NCBI GenBank assembly: GCA_965153455.1
Contig: OZ234499.1
Location: 4,013,577-4,077,576, forward strand
Origin: Sphagnum compactum
Lineage: Eukaryota > Bryophyta > Sphagnopsida > Sphagnales
Direction: 5' to 3'
DNA length: 64,000 nucleotides
The notes under the pieces were generated by a model that had not been told where the DNA came from, did not search any database, and saw only the letters and a list, made by a program, of their open reading frames with translations. A program made the translations under genes and the position numbers. Positions 11,901 through 24,100 of the stretch are shown here, piece by piece. Within the stretch, counting starts at the first letter, position 1; each line of letters begins with the position of its first letter.

Positions 11901-14830
11901 TGTGGTTCTTTCGTAGCATTTGAAGAAAAAGGGGAGATATTTTATTTGTCAATTATTTGAAGTTTGTGTAATTAAGATTCTAATCATGAAGTATAATAAT
12001 ATAATATTTTGTTTATTTTAAATCATCATTCATCCATTATTATCCAATTTGGCATTAATGGATGAAATTTATTTGTAAACATTCATCTGTCATTCATAAT
12101 GAATTTTTTTCATCCATCATTATCCACTTTTTAATCCAACTCAAATAAAATTGATTAATTTGTTTTGTCATGCACCATAAATTATGTTCATTCATCATCA
12201 TCCATTTTTCATCCATAATAAAGTTTAATCTGAATGGGCATGATCTACAAGATGCAGTCCATGACGATTATATATAGCATGATGCGTATGCAATGAGTGG
12301 GTGACCACGCAATGATTTGTATGCATTTGTTAACCTTTTTAACATGTGAGGGAAAAAAAAAAAAAATTATTTGTCAACTAAGAAGGCACAACATAATGCA
12401 AAAAAAAAGGTTTTTTTTCCCTCCATTTGAGAGTATTGAAAAGAAACATTTAGGTTAAAGGCTCATGCTTTCATTTCATTGGGGTAAAGTTCCAACCATC
12501 ACTACTTCAAAATGTGGGTGCAATTCACTAGTCCCCATTCACTAGACCAGTGAAATCACTACTTCTTCACTAGTCCCCATTCATCATAACGAGCGAATTC
12601 ACTCAAAATCCAATGAAATCACTTGGAGTATAGGGACACCTTTTGTTGTATTGCATGCATTAATTTTTGGAAAAATGTCCAAAGGGAGTTTCAATTTTCA
12701 ACCTTTTCATTTTGGGAACTTTTAACTTTGTAACTTCTAGGGTGCTTCTTTCTATTTTGAATGGGCATCTTATGTTTATGAGTAATATTCTTTTCAATTA
12801 GAAAAATGATCTTGTGCCTAATATTTAGGAGTGGGAAGGACCTTATTTTTATTAATAATGCCTTTCCTAAAAAAGAGAAGAAAGCAACACTTAATATGTA
12901 TGAGAAAAATCATTAGAGGAAAATTTGTCTTTTGCAACTTGTCTTAAGCAATATGCAACTAAAAAATAATTGCATACAACATTTTTAAGTTGCATATAAC
13001 ACTTTTAGTTGCACAAGACAAGTTGCAAAAACCAATTTTTCTGCTTCTGCATATGGGATGGTTAGTTTCAGCAGACAAGTGCCAAACTTAATTATTTTAG
13101 GCTATGAGATTTTTTTTGGCATTTGAAATTAGAGCTTTTAAGGTCTAACACATTGGGTTCTCAAATATTTCAACTATTGTATTTTATTTATTTATATTGT
13201 CTATTTTTCATCATTATAATAGTTCCATGAGATATGTTGACATTATTCGAAAGTGCAATTATAACTCTAAATTTGGACTATATGTTATGTTTCCATTGTT
13301 TTTTTAGTTGTAAAGATTCTTTTTTCCTCCTATGAAATGTGAGGCATAGTACATTAATGATGTTATATGCATGTGCAAACAATAAATGAACCAACTTGTA
13401 TTGTGAACTTGTTGGATGACTTGAATTCTTTTTTGTAAAATGCAATTAGGCAACATGGACCAATTTTCATTGCTCCAATTCAAAAAAATTACAATGTTTG
13501 TCTATATGGATTTTTTATTATATAATTTGTTAAAATTCTCATGCATGAAATTTTTGAAATTTCAATTCATCCAATTTTCAAATTAATTTTTGCTAAATCT
13601 TACAAAAAGGTTCATGGGGCAATCATTTAGTTGGTAACTAAGTGTGGTTGAATTATTATTTTATATTTGATTAGGATTTGTATTTATATATATATATAGT
13701 AGAGATTATCAACTATTGTTTGTAGAAGGGAGATAACATAGTTTTATAACCTTCTTCCAAACGTGAATATTTTTAGTAAGTTAAAGCATGTAGTCACCAA
13801 AACCATGTGGGGAAGGCATCTTTAGGGGTCCAAAATGATTAGTAGTAAGCTTTTTACAATTTGTGTCGAGTCATTTGCTTACAAATATCAACAAGTGTTT
13901 CATTTGGAAATGTTCGATCCTTTTATTGTTGTCATTTTGTCAATAGGAAATGGCTAAACCATGTCATATTACAAGGTTCACATAATGTCCATTCTCATTA
14001 GAGATAGATTACAATAAACTACACAAAGAGTTTGTGACAATACAAAGCAACAAATACCAACAACATTTGAAAATCTAATGTGCTCAAAATCATGTCATCT
14101 TACAAAGTTGTTATCATTTGTTCCTCAATACACATTTCTTCCAAAGTTTGAATGAAAATCATGAAAACACCCAACAAAAGGAAATTGTTCACATAAACTT
14201 GTCATGTGAGGATGATGAGAAGAATGTAGCAAAATGGATGGCTTGCACAATCCACAAGGTAGGGCAAGCCAAATTGGTCATATTTAATCATGTTAAAAAC
14301 TACATAGCCATTATTAAGCCCCTCACTTTAACATGTAGGGTAAGGCCCCAAGGTGGCGGGGTTCTTGAAATAAGAGGCCTATGATGATGAAGCAACAATG
14401 GAGTCCAACCCAATGACTTGTTTAGTGGTTAATTTTGGCTACCTATTTTGCAATGTTTTGAAAAGAAGTAAGTTGTCCTATATATATTTTTTTTTCAATT
14501 TTGTTATGTACCCAAAGTGATGATATCCACGAGGATTTTTAGCCAAATTTGACTAAAATATAAATACAAAAACTTTTTAAAAAACATCCTTCCATATTTT
14601 TGGCTCCATATTTGAACCACACATGTAAATCTAGCAAATTTTTAAAACTTTTCATAAAATTTTGGCTATTAAAAATTGCCAAAAAAAACTTGATTAAAGC
14701 AATTTTAATTATAATTATATCTTTTAGGCTATATTAGCCAGGGAAAAAAAAAAAGGGCTGGCTGTAACTTGGAAAATTGTGTAAAATTTTTATGTGTAAA
14801 ATAATAAAATGTGTTTTTTCAGCAAGAATT
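11901..14830. other. AT-rich intergenic DNA
   Basis: AT-rich, low-complexity sequence with poly-A/T runs and a TATATATA run near 13,688-13,700. The longest open frame is about 88 codons and resembles nothing known. I see no gene here. Confidence 0.6.
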
Positions 14831-14869
14831 TATCACGGGCAGCACAAGACGAAAAAGAGAGGGAAATAG

Positions 14870-14934
14870 AGAGCGAGAGAGAGAGAGAGCGCCAAACCCT
14901 AATTGCGGCCCGTTTTGACGGACCAGTAGGGCTG

Positions 14935-14969
<35 letters not shown>

Positions 14970-14970
14970 C
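14870..14970. repeat. GA microsatellites flanking a telobox-like AAACCCTAA
   Basis: Two GA runs (about 14,874-14,889 and 14,941-14,969) flank AAACCCTAATTGCGGCCCG at about 14,893-14,911. A telobox next to a GGCCC element plus a GA-rich tract resembles a plant promoter and 5' leader in the plus orientation, but no recognisable coding exon follows. The promoter reading is inference. Confidence 0.5.
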
Positions 14971-17900
14971 ATGAGATGGGAGAAAGGGATTATGCAACTG
15001 TTGAAAGAGCTTGAATAAAATCACAGTCTGGAAGCCTGATTTTGTCGTGAAATTCATACAGTTTTTGTAATCAGGCCACACTGCAAAGAAATTCTGCTTC
15101 GAACTAACTGCTCTATTCCTGATTGATTTGTAGAATTTTTGTTCTTCTTAAGTCTGCAATGTGTGCACCACCAAATTCCAATCTGCAGATGTTGTATTGC
15201 TGGTCAAGATTTGTGTCCTTCATGGCGTTTTTTTTGTTTTCCCGGTGTTTTCTGTTACACAATTGCGTGCATGTACAGAATTTGAATGGAATACGAGAAT
15301 GACTTGTGCTGGTTACGCTGTGTTTTGTGTAATTGCAGCTGAAGCTGCCTGTGTGTACCTCTATGTGTTGTTGTAGTATTGCCCTAGACAATACAATGAT
15401 GGTGATCTTGCTCACGTTGCAGTTCAGAGTTGGTTTAGGGTTTAGGGTGCAATTGCACCTGGACAAGGCTGCCTGGATGGCATACCCTGTATGTCAATCT
15501 GCCATTTTCACACAGATTGCAGTTGAACTTTCATGCAGTTGAATGAAGGAAAGACTCTTATGATGTGAGATATGTTGCTTTCACATGTCTTGTAGCTCTT
15601 GAATGCAGCATGTGTGCTTTGTTTGGTTGCTTTGGATCATTGCTTGACGCTGCAAAACTTTTGCCTTCATAGCTGCTCTTAGCCATTGTGAGTCCTGATT
15701 GTTTGCATTTTCCAAGCACCGTTGTTAGCTTACTTCCTTCAGTCTCATATTGTGTAGTGGGAGCCTGAGCATTCATGCCTTGAAGTCTGTCTTTGGATTG
15801 TTCCACGAGCAATTCATGGTAGTCTTATGCACCTTTGAAGTTTGTACATGTTTGTTGCATTGGCTAGGTATGTGCTCTTAGCTCACACAATTGTGACATT
15901 TTTGCTATGATCAAGGAAGCTTATAGGGACAGATGGCAGCTCAAGATGTGCTACATACTTGTAAAGTTGCTGGATTTTCTTCCATATGCTGATATATAGC
16001 CTTCAGTGAGATGTGATTTGATTATACTGTGAGAACACACATCGTGGATGCCTGATCAGATTGGTGACCAGTGCTGTTGTCAAGGTATATCCCTCATAGA
16101 CTCTGTGTGAATATTATAATCTCTGGTTGAACATCTTTTGCCAGCTTCAGAGACAAGAAAAGGATGGGAAATTTGTGCAGACTTTTTCCATTGTTTTGTT
16201 TAACCTAGATTCCTGTGCATTTCAGCCTAGGAAGCTTCACAGTGGATGTTAAGAGTGTTTTTCTGTGGCAGTTGGTTTCAACAAGGGCCAGAGGGGTCTT
16301 TCTTAAGAACTCCAGCACTTTCATTGCATGTTTTGCATGGAGACAAATATGGGGTCTAATTTGGACTGATGACTGTATTAGTAACTGTCGCATTTCCTTG
16401 GCACAGAGGAGGGCAAGAGAAGTGTAGCATATACTGGTGGAAGCTTTATTGGAGGACATCAAAAGCCGAAGTTCCATTTTAGATGTAGAGTAGTAATGTT
16501 TTTATGCCTAGGTTCTTTTAGAGAACTGGCCCACCATTATGATAATGGCTGGCCACATAGTTATCAACAATCATTCAAGGAGTTTCAAGCTGCAATCAGT
16601 AGGTGAGATATCACAACAGCAAGGAGGGAAATGAGTGTGGTTTTTGCTGTTGTGAGTCTCAGTGCAAATAAGTGCCTTTTCTTCTCTAGATTACTGAACT
16701 CCTCTTCACTAATCAAATCTTATGCTGATGATCTGATTATGTTGCTGATCTTACTGCTGTTGCAACTCTCACCTTGGTACTAAACCCTGAATTCTTCACA
16801 TTCCTTTACAGCAGGTTATCAGCAAGCTGCCAATGATTTTTGCTGGAGCAGCAGATGGGTGATGGGTGTGTTGTACACCTAGTTTTTTTAGGGTTTTGTG
16901 TTCAATTGTAATTTTTCTGGATTCAAGGTTTTTTTGTTATTGTGGTGGAAGATTTCATGTCGTGGGTCTATGTGAAGCTCCATTTTGTGAGCTATTTTGA
17001 TCTGCAGAATGACCAGACTGTTCAAAATCCCCTAACTAAATAAGTCCCTGCCAAGGTGTTTTAGAATAAAACCTGCAATCCATTGTTTTGATGCAGATTT
17101 TGCTCTTGCTGCAATTTTTCTTGTATTCTTCTCTTGTCTTATCTTGCTGCCAGTTTCTCTTGTATCTGCTTGCTGCAATTCTTTAGTATCATCATCTTGC
17201 TGCAAGGTCTCTTATATCATCCTCTTGCTGCAATTCTTTAGCATCGTCATCTTGCTGCAAGTTCTCTTGTATCATCCTCTTGCTGCAATACTTTAGCATC
17301 ATCATCTTGCTGCAAGTTCTCTTGCGTCATCCTCTTGCTGCAATTCTTTAGCATCGTCATCGTGCTGCAAAAAGTTCTCTTTTGCCATCTTTGCTGCTCC
17401 TGCAGGTTCTGTACCTGTATCCTCCTCTTGCTGCAATCCTCTTGTATCAGCATCTTGTTGCAGCAACGGAAGGGACGAGGACTGAGCTTCTTCTTCTTCT
17501 TCTTCTCTTGTCCTTAGTCGTTCTTCTTCTTAGCAGAGCAAAACAGAAACATACAGAAAGCTAAGGAATCTACAGAAAACAAGCAGCCAGCCATGGTCAT
17601 CTTTTGATGATTTTTGTCGGAGTGTAGGCGCCGCCACACCTTCGGATTGGAGATCCGAGGCTGACCGACTCTCTTTCCTATCGGCGGCTGCTGGTGACGA
17701 CAGACGACAGATGTTCATAGGTCTTACCCACGGAATTTCTTCTCACTATACGCTATATACTACTTCCAGCTACCTTACTTTCTTCCTCCGTCCTTCATTG
17801 TTCCAAGATTCGGAGTGGTGGAAGTTGCTGCTTCATTTGCTTCTGAGGTTCCAAGAAATTAGGTCACGCAGGGTTTTCGAAGCTTTTGTTTTCGTGGGTT

Positions 17901-19740
17901 CCATCATGCGGAGAAAATACGTTCTGACATAGAATGGTAGACAAACGATCGTCTGAAGGATCGGTGCGCGAGAGAGACAGAGAGACAGAGAGGGTCTGAG
18001 AGAGACAGGATCCGTGAGAGACAGGATCTGTGAAAGCGGATTATGTAGAACTTCAGAGGGAATTTTGATCGTCACGTTGCTGGACTTTTGTCATCTCAAA
18101 CAGGTTTGTCTCAAGGATCCGTTCGCCTTTCTTTCTCATCAAAACAACCATGTTGGATATTCTTCATTCTTGTCTGATCTTTCTGGAACTCCCAAGCTGC
18201 TGTAGAGAAGAAGAAGTTGCTTGATGAATTGAAGAATCACGTGTATGAGAATCAGATGCTTGCTTGGAGTGGGAAAACTTGTGAAACAATTTCTTTCTTC
18301 CGACGCAAAGTTCAGAGTTTTTGCGGAGTTCTGTTTGCTCAAGTAGCCGTTGTTGTTGTTCTTCTTCTTCTTCTTATGAAACCAAAACTTTTCTGATGCT
18401 GCGGTTTCCTTGTGATTCTTTCTACAGCTCGAGCTTTGGCAGCAGGCGGAAGAAAGGACCTCTTAGCCGCTGAAGAGAAAGACACTGCCGCTGGACAGAA
18501 GACGAAGAAGAAGAAGCAAGCTTTGCATAAGAAGACGTGCTGCACAGATGATGGATAGCAGCAGCTCTTGATTAGATCCTGACCTTCTTCCTTTCCTTTC
18601 CTTCCTGACATGTAAGCTCAAAACGTTCTCTTCTCCCTTCCGCAACTGCATCCTTGTTGTGTTTTTGTTTTTGATCAATCCAGAGGATTTTTGTTTTCTC
18701 TTTTCAAGTCTCACCTCCTTCAAGTCTCAGAAGTGTGTTGTTGTTGTTGTCTATTTGGATTGAAAAGCTTTCTGTGAGAGAGGATCCTGCGAAAGAGGAT
18801 CATGTTCAGAAGTTGAGGTGCAGAATGATTTGATATGGAAGTAGCAAGCTGCAACATGACAACTAAAACAAAGTAGATGAAGATGAGTGCTGAAAACCTT
18901 TCAGAGCACACAAAAGAAGATCAGGAAAAAGAAACTATATCTTCCTTTGTGTTTTGTGAAGGTGGTGTTGTTGCTGCTGTTGTCCTGTTCATGAGCTGAA
19001 AATTTCATTTTATGAGGAGATGAAGAAGATTGCCATTGTAGGAAACAATTACACAGTTGGAAAACAAAAAAGCCCACCCTGATGACTTTGTATAGTCAAT
19101 ATGTGTGCTTCATGAGTTCTGAGTGTTCGAAGCCAAAACCCTAGAAGGTAAGTTTCATAGACAGATCACAAAGGAGCTCAAGCTTGGACTGAATCCACAA
19201 TTGAGGATGAGAAGAGGATCTTTAGCATGATAGAAATTCCTCTGAAGTGCACAACAGCTTTACTTTTTTTGGTGATGGATTGATTTGTGCTGATTTGGTT
19301 GAAGGCTGGTGTACAACTTTGTTCCTTGTTCAGATGCTGGAAGAGAAAATTGTGGTGCTGTGGATCACTGCATGGTATAGATGGAGTCCATGAAAGTTGA
19401 TGAAACCCAGAACTACGCTATCCTGGCTGGGATCCTGAAACAGGTGTAGTTTGCATGGTGGGCAGATACGAAAAGTGCAGGCTGATTTTTCTTCCTGAGC
19501 ATCGTAGTAACATGATCCAAATTGTGAAAGAGTAAACATAGGTACTGCTTGCAGGGGTTCAAAGTGTCTCCAATGAGGGTAGAAAGGATTCATTTTCCCC
19601 AATGAAAAGCAGGACCTTTTTTGTGGATAGACCAAGGAGAGACTTGCCCAAACTATAATCCAGTCTGCTGAACAACGAGCGGACTGGGTGCTGATCACAA
19701 CTGGCCATTCATAACGGGTTCTGAATTTTTTGTCATTACA
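14971..19740. other. Higher-complexity DNA without a recognisable protein; possible leader or non-coding transcript
   Basis: From about 14.97 kb the composition is less AT-biased than the flanks, with many splice-like signals (such as GTAATTGCAG near 15,340), TTTAGGGTTTAGGG at about 15,434, purine- and pyrimidine-rich tracts and CTT/GAA runs. No open frame matches a known family on either strand. It could be a long spliced 5' leader of the VTT gene at 19,741, a non-coding RNA, or an old transposon whose coding part has decayed. I cannot decide between these. Confidence 0.35.
17169..17400. repeat. 55-bp tandem repeat built on CTTGCTGCAA
   Basis: CTTGCTGCAATTCTTTAG or a close variant starts at 17169, 17224, 17279 and 17334, an exact 55-bp period. 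Inside each unit CTTGCTGCAA recurs about every 27-28 bp, so the unit is itself a diverged dimer. Looser copies reach back to about 17,100. Confidence 0.85.
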
Positions 19741-21175
19741 ATGAGCATTGATACAGTGGCATTGATAGTGGGAGGTGCTCCTGAGAAAGCAGAGGTGCAA
19801 GGGGAGGGAGCAGCATATCAGATTGTAGGTAACAGTAATGATGACAATCTGGGAGATGACCTTGAGGAATTTGAGCTTTTGCCCTTGCCAATTAGCCAGC
19901 GTCCTCATCCACTTTGGCGGTGGCTTAAACTCACCATTATTGTCCTAATACTGCTTGCTCTGGCTGTTGTCATGATTCGCTGGGGAGTCCCTTTTTTGTT
20001 GGACAAGGTAAGCTCTGCCTACACAAGTCTTTCCTTCTTTGACTGTTATTCCTTTTTGTTAACCTATCATCTGTTGCTCAGCTGCAGTTAAATTGTTCCT
20101 CAATGTATTGGAGTTGTCAGAGGATGCAGCTATATCATTGAGAACATCTTATCACCTTGAAACTGAGAGAGTAGTAGTGTCAAATGAATCCAGTAGCATG
20201 ATGAATGGAGCATTGGTTCACCAACCTGTGGCTGGTGTATGCAGGTGATAATACCGTTACTTGTATGGGAGTCGAAAGAATTCACTCGACCTGTGTTGGC
20301 AGTTGTTCTGGTCTTTTCAATGGCCATCTTTCCGATCTTTTTGTTTCCATCAGGACCATCGATGTGGTTAACAGGCATGGTGTTTGGGTATGGACTGGGG
20401 TTTCTGATAATTATGGTTGGAACCACAATAGGCCAAACAGTCCCCTATTGGATAGGCCGGTGGGCATTGCACAACCGTATACAGACATGGTTGCAGAAGT
20501 ACCCAAAGAAAGCAGCAGTTCTCCAGGTAGCAGAGCAAGGTGGGTGGGTTCATCAAGCTCGCACTATTGCTCTTCTGCGTGTGTCCCCATTCCCCTACCC
20601 AGTGTTCAACTATGCTGTTACTGCCACCAAGATCAAATTTGCTCCCTATATTGGGGGTTCCATCCTTGGCATGATTCCAGAAGCCTTCATCACCATTTAC
20701 AGGTTCACTTCTCCATCCATCTTAACTGGTTCCAAATTGTTTCCTTGTCTATGAGGTTTCAATTGCATAGGAGTTTTTGGGCAGTAGTTTCACTTCAGAG
20801 AAATTGGTTGGTCAAATTTGAATCAGAGCAGCTTATGGCACTTTCGATTAAGGAGATTTGCCTTACTGTCATCAACATAGCTCCTTTTGTTGCGTTTCTT
20901 TTCACAGTAATTAGGATGCTCAGTTCTGGTCTTGGCATGTATACAGTGGGAAGTTGCTGAGCACACTGGCAGAGGCGCAGAACCACAAGCGGGCCTTTAC
21001 TCCAGTTGAGATTGCATACAATGCTGTGGGTGCCTGTGTGGCACTAACAATCGCTATTACAGGCACCCTGTATGGTCGCAGAGCACTCCAAGAACTGGAA
21101 CTGAAAGAGGCAGCAGAACGAGAAGCAAAGTCACAACTTTCCCAATCAATGGTGGATGTCGTAAGCGATTCTTAG
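19741..21175 (+). CDS. VTT-domain (SNARE-associated/TVP38-like) membrane protein, 3 exons, 317 aa
   Basis: A multi-pass membrane protein of the DedA/VTT family (TVP38/TMEM64 type), expected in Golgi, ER or plastid membranes. Some relatives have lipid scramblase activity; the plant members are little characterised. Exons: 19741-20007, 20245-20702, 20947-21175, all GT-AG with phases 0 and 2. An acidic cytosolic N-terminus leads to a membrane segment at 62-80 (LKLTIIVLILLALAVVMIR). The VTT domain covers about 105-240, with GYGLGFLIIMVGTTIGQTV and the family signature RVSPFPYPVFNYAVTATKIK (201-220), followed by a re-entrant IGGSILGMIPEAF. The last exon adds a hydrophobic segment and a charged Glu/Lys tail. 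Exon 3 begins inside the AGT codon. The ATG at 19741 is chosen because it gives the usual short acidic N-terminus before the first membrane segment. Confidence 0.9.
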
Positions 21176-24100
21176 CACTCGCTCAACAAGTGCTAATAAA
21201 CAGGGGCCAAAAAATCTCTTACCATATCAAAATGTGTAAACAAAACCTTGATACCTGGAGGAGACTGTGCCAATCCTAAGTTTTGGATTTCTTTTGCCAC
21301 AGGAAATGAGCTCTTTGAATTCTAGGCCTGAACACCTTAGCATCAAGAGGACATGCTGATAGTTCTCATTTTTGGTGGCAAGAAGGTTTGCACCGACATC
21401 ATGGAAATCACTGTCAAGAGGCTGTGTATTTCCTGATCCAAATCAGCCATGGCTCGACAGAGCGATATGGGTGCAAATGGTTGAGTGTAGCTGTAAATCA
21501 ACAGGTATTGCATGTGTATGGGGGTGGTCGTTAGGGATTGACCCAGATTTCAAATCCAAATTTTTATTGTTCTTCGTTTCATTGTTCATGTGGTTTGAAA
21601 TTCATACAACAACTTGCTTTTGCCGTTACTAACTCCCTTGCTATGACAGTGTTTGTCAATGTTGTTGCTAAGTCCCATGAGACATAGCAAGCAACTACAA
21701 ATCAACTGTTGACTCTATGTAATAGTCTTCATGTGGTGTCTGTTGGCTGTTTCAGACTCCCAATTGAGAAGACCCATTGCGAATCTAGAATGTTATAATT
21801 TCGAATGTTGTATGCAATATCGAGTTATATAATGTTGCATATAATGTTTGAATTTTTTTAGATTGGGGAGAAATGTTCAACACATCAACATTGAAATTGG
21901 CAATAAAAGTTGTAGCACAAGATCAAAGTTCTTCAATATAGAACAAACTTAATATGTGAAGGAAACATAAATTCATTGGGAAAGAAACATTCTAATCACA
22001 TTTAATAGCGGCTTTATAAAGTGATACTACATTTAATGTTTTCCACATACTCAAATTAAATGATAATATGATGAATTTGAAACTATCATGTGTGCATATT
22101 TTAAGGTGTGATAAAGTCATTTTTTTAGCATATATCATCATTGTGCCACATTTTATCATAACATTGATTTTTCTTACGTTTATCCATTATGAATTGAAGA
22201 TGTGAATTATATTAATTTTTGTAATTGGAGTTCACAATTTGTTAACATCAAGATGCGAATTATAATCATGTTTCAATCTTGTGTGTTGACCTATTTTTAG
22301 GTGCAATGGATTCTATCTAAATAGTTGACAAGGTGGATTATAGTTTTGAATAATGTTTCATAACACTTTGTTGTTTCATGAAGAAGTGCATCCGGGTTTC
22401 ATAATTATTGGCACATAGTTCCACTATGATATCTTTTTTTGAGTTTGATTTCTTTTAAGTAAACCAACAATGGCACTTGGATTGTCCAAAAGAAAATACA
22501 ATATGAATGACACGTGTTATGGGGAATATCTCTAGCTTCGAAAGTAAACATTTTATGGTGAATAGTATATTTTAAAGTTATGTCTAGACGTCATTTCATT
22601 TGTGTAAAACAAATGTTGTAATTTGCAATTTCAAGCATTTTTCATCCATAGAATTAATATAATTAATAGTTTGTTGAACAATTTGAAAATTATTTCAAAG
22701 TTTTAATAAATTTCAAAATCTAATTCTCACATGTTGTTCGAGTGCATAACTTTTAATAATTGAATGGTTGTTGTTGAACTCAAGTTTTTTTTTTTTAAAA
22801 TTTGAAACTTAAAATCAAAACCTCGTTTTCAAGGGATACAACTCCCCTTTTTTTTTTTGTTGAACCTTTAACACCATGAAACAATAAACATATTTGTGTG
22901 TAAGCTCAAATGAGCTTGAGGATGATTTCTCATATCTTTATATGTATGAATGGTTTTATTCCCATTGGGGTTGATTTGATTCAATAAATGTGTTGTAATT
23001 TTTAATTTCAAGCCAAATGATTGGGTTGGTTCTTATGAACAACCTTACAAACTAAATTATTGAAAGTTAAATTAATTATAATTTTGTGTGATGTTATGTT
23101 GATAGTAGTCGACATTCAATTCATTAGTATCATAAATTGTTATGTAATTATCAACAAAACATTATATCAGACGGATTATATGAGTCATATTTTAAAACAT
23201 TTATAATCTATAAATAAACCATGATCATGTTGATTCTCTTGACTTTGGAATTTAGTAATTGCAACATAATAGACAATTTTATCAAATAAATAATGGTTAT
23301 ATTTTGAAAGTTTGTGAAAACATTGCATTTGACATTCATAATGTTAGATAGAACAAATGATGTGATCTTCTTTAACAAATTCACATAATGAACACAATAA
23401 TTCTTCCCATTTGCTTTCAACACTTGTGAATGTCACCAAAACAAAAAGGTGGCCCACATTGATGCTTCATTACAAACGAGTCTTTTCATAAATGAGTTAA
23501 ATAATAAGATGAAATACAAACATTTTCAAGTTTTTGAAAACCTATGTTTGAATGTAATTTGTGCATGTAATGTTTCTTTGGTAATGAATTGTCTTTGATC
23601 ATAATTTAATTTTGTGGATGTGAATTCAAATTAAAGATGAAATGAATTAAATTAACAATTTTATGGATTTGAGGAAAATATTAGGATTAAGATAAACAAA
23701 TTTATGATTTTCACACGTTACTTTAATATCAAAATAATTTTTTGACAAAAAGATTTTAGATGTTGATGAATTGGACTTGGATGTCCTACAAATAATGTGC
23801 AATAGTTTTATTCATTGCAAATTTCATTTTCAATAATCCAAGTGGTTGAAAATTTTCATTTATGGCTATGCTTAATGCAATATTTTCATAATCAATGATT
23901 TTTCATGATTAATTTTTTTGAATCATTGTATTTGTTACTTGTTCTTGGATTTTTTCAAATCCATCATTGTTATCAATACCTTTTATTTCCTTGTTAAATG
24001 TTTTGCACCATTTTGGTGAAATAATCCAAATCAACTCAAATTTTTTAATTGATGTTTCTACTTTTTTAATAAATTGATGTTTTAAAAAATGTTTCATAAA

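Noticed and set aside
11405-11923. 172-codon plus-strand open frame
   Set aside because: It runs through a CT tract and the 35-bp CATGCATG repeat; the peptide is repetitive His/Met/Ala without any domain.
19330-19908. 192-codon minus-strand open frame
   Set aside because: It overlaps exon 1 of the VTT gene on the other strand and resembles nothing; a shadow frame.
20205-20960. 251-codon plus-strand open frame over the VTT gene
   Set aside because: Wrong frame of exon 2; the true frame carries the VTT signature motifs and clean splice junctions.
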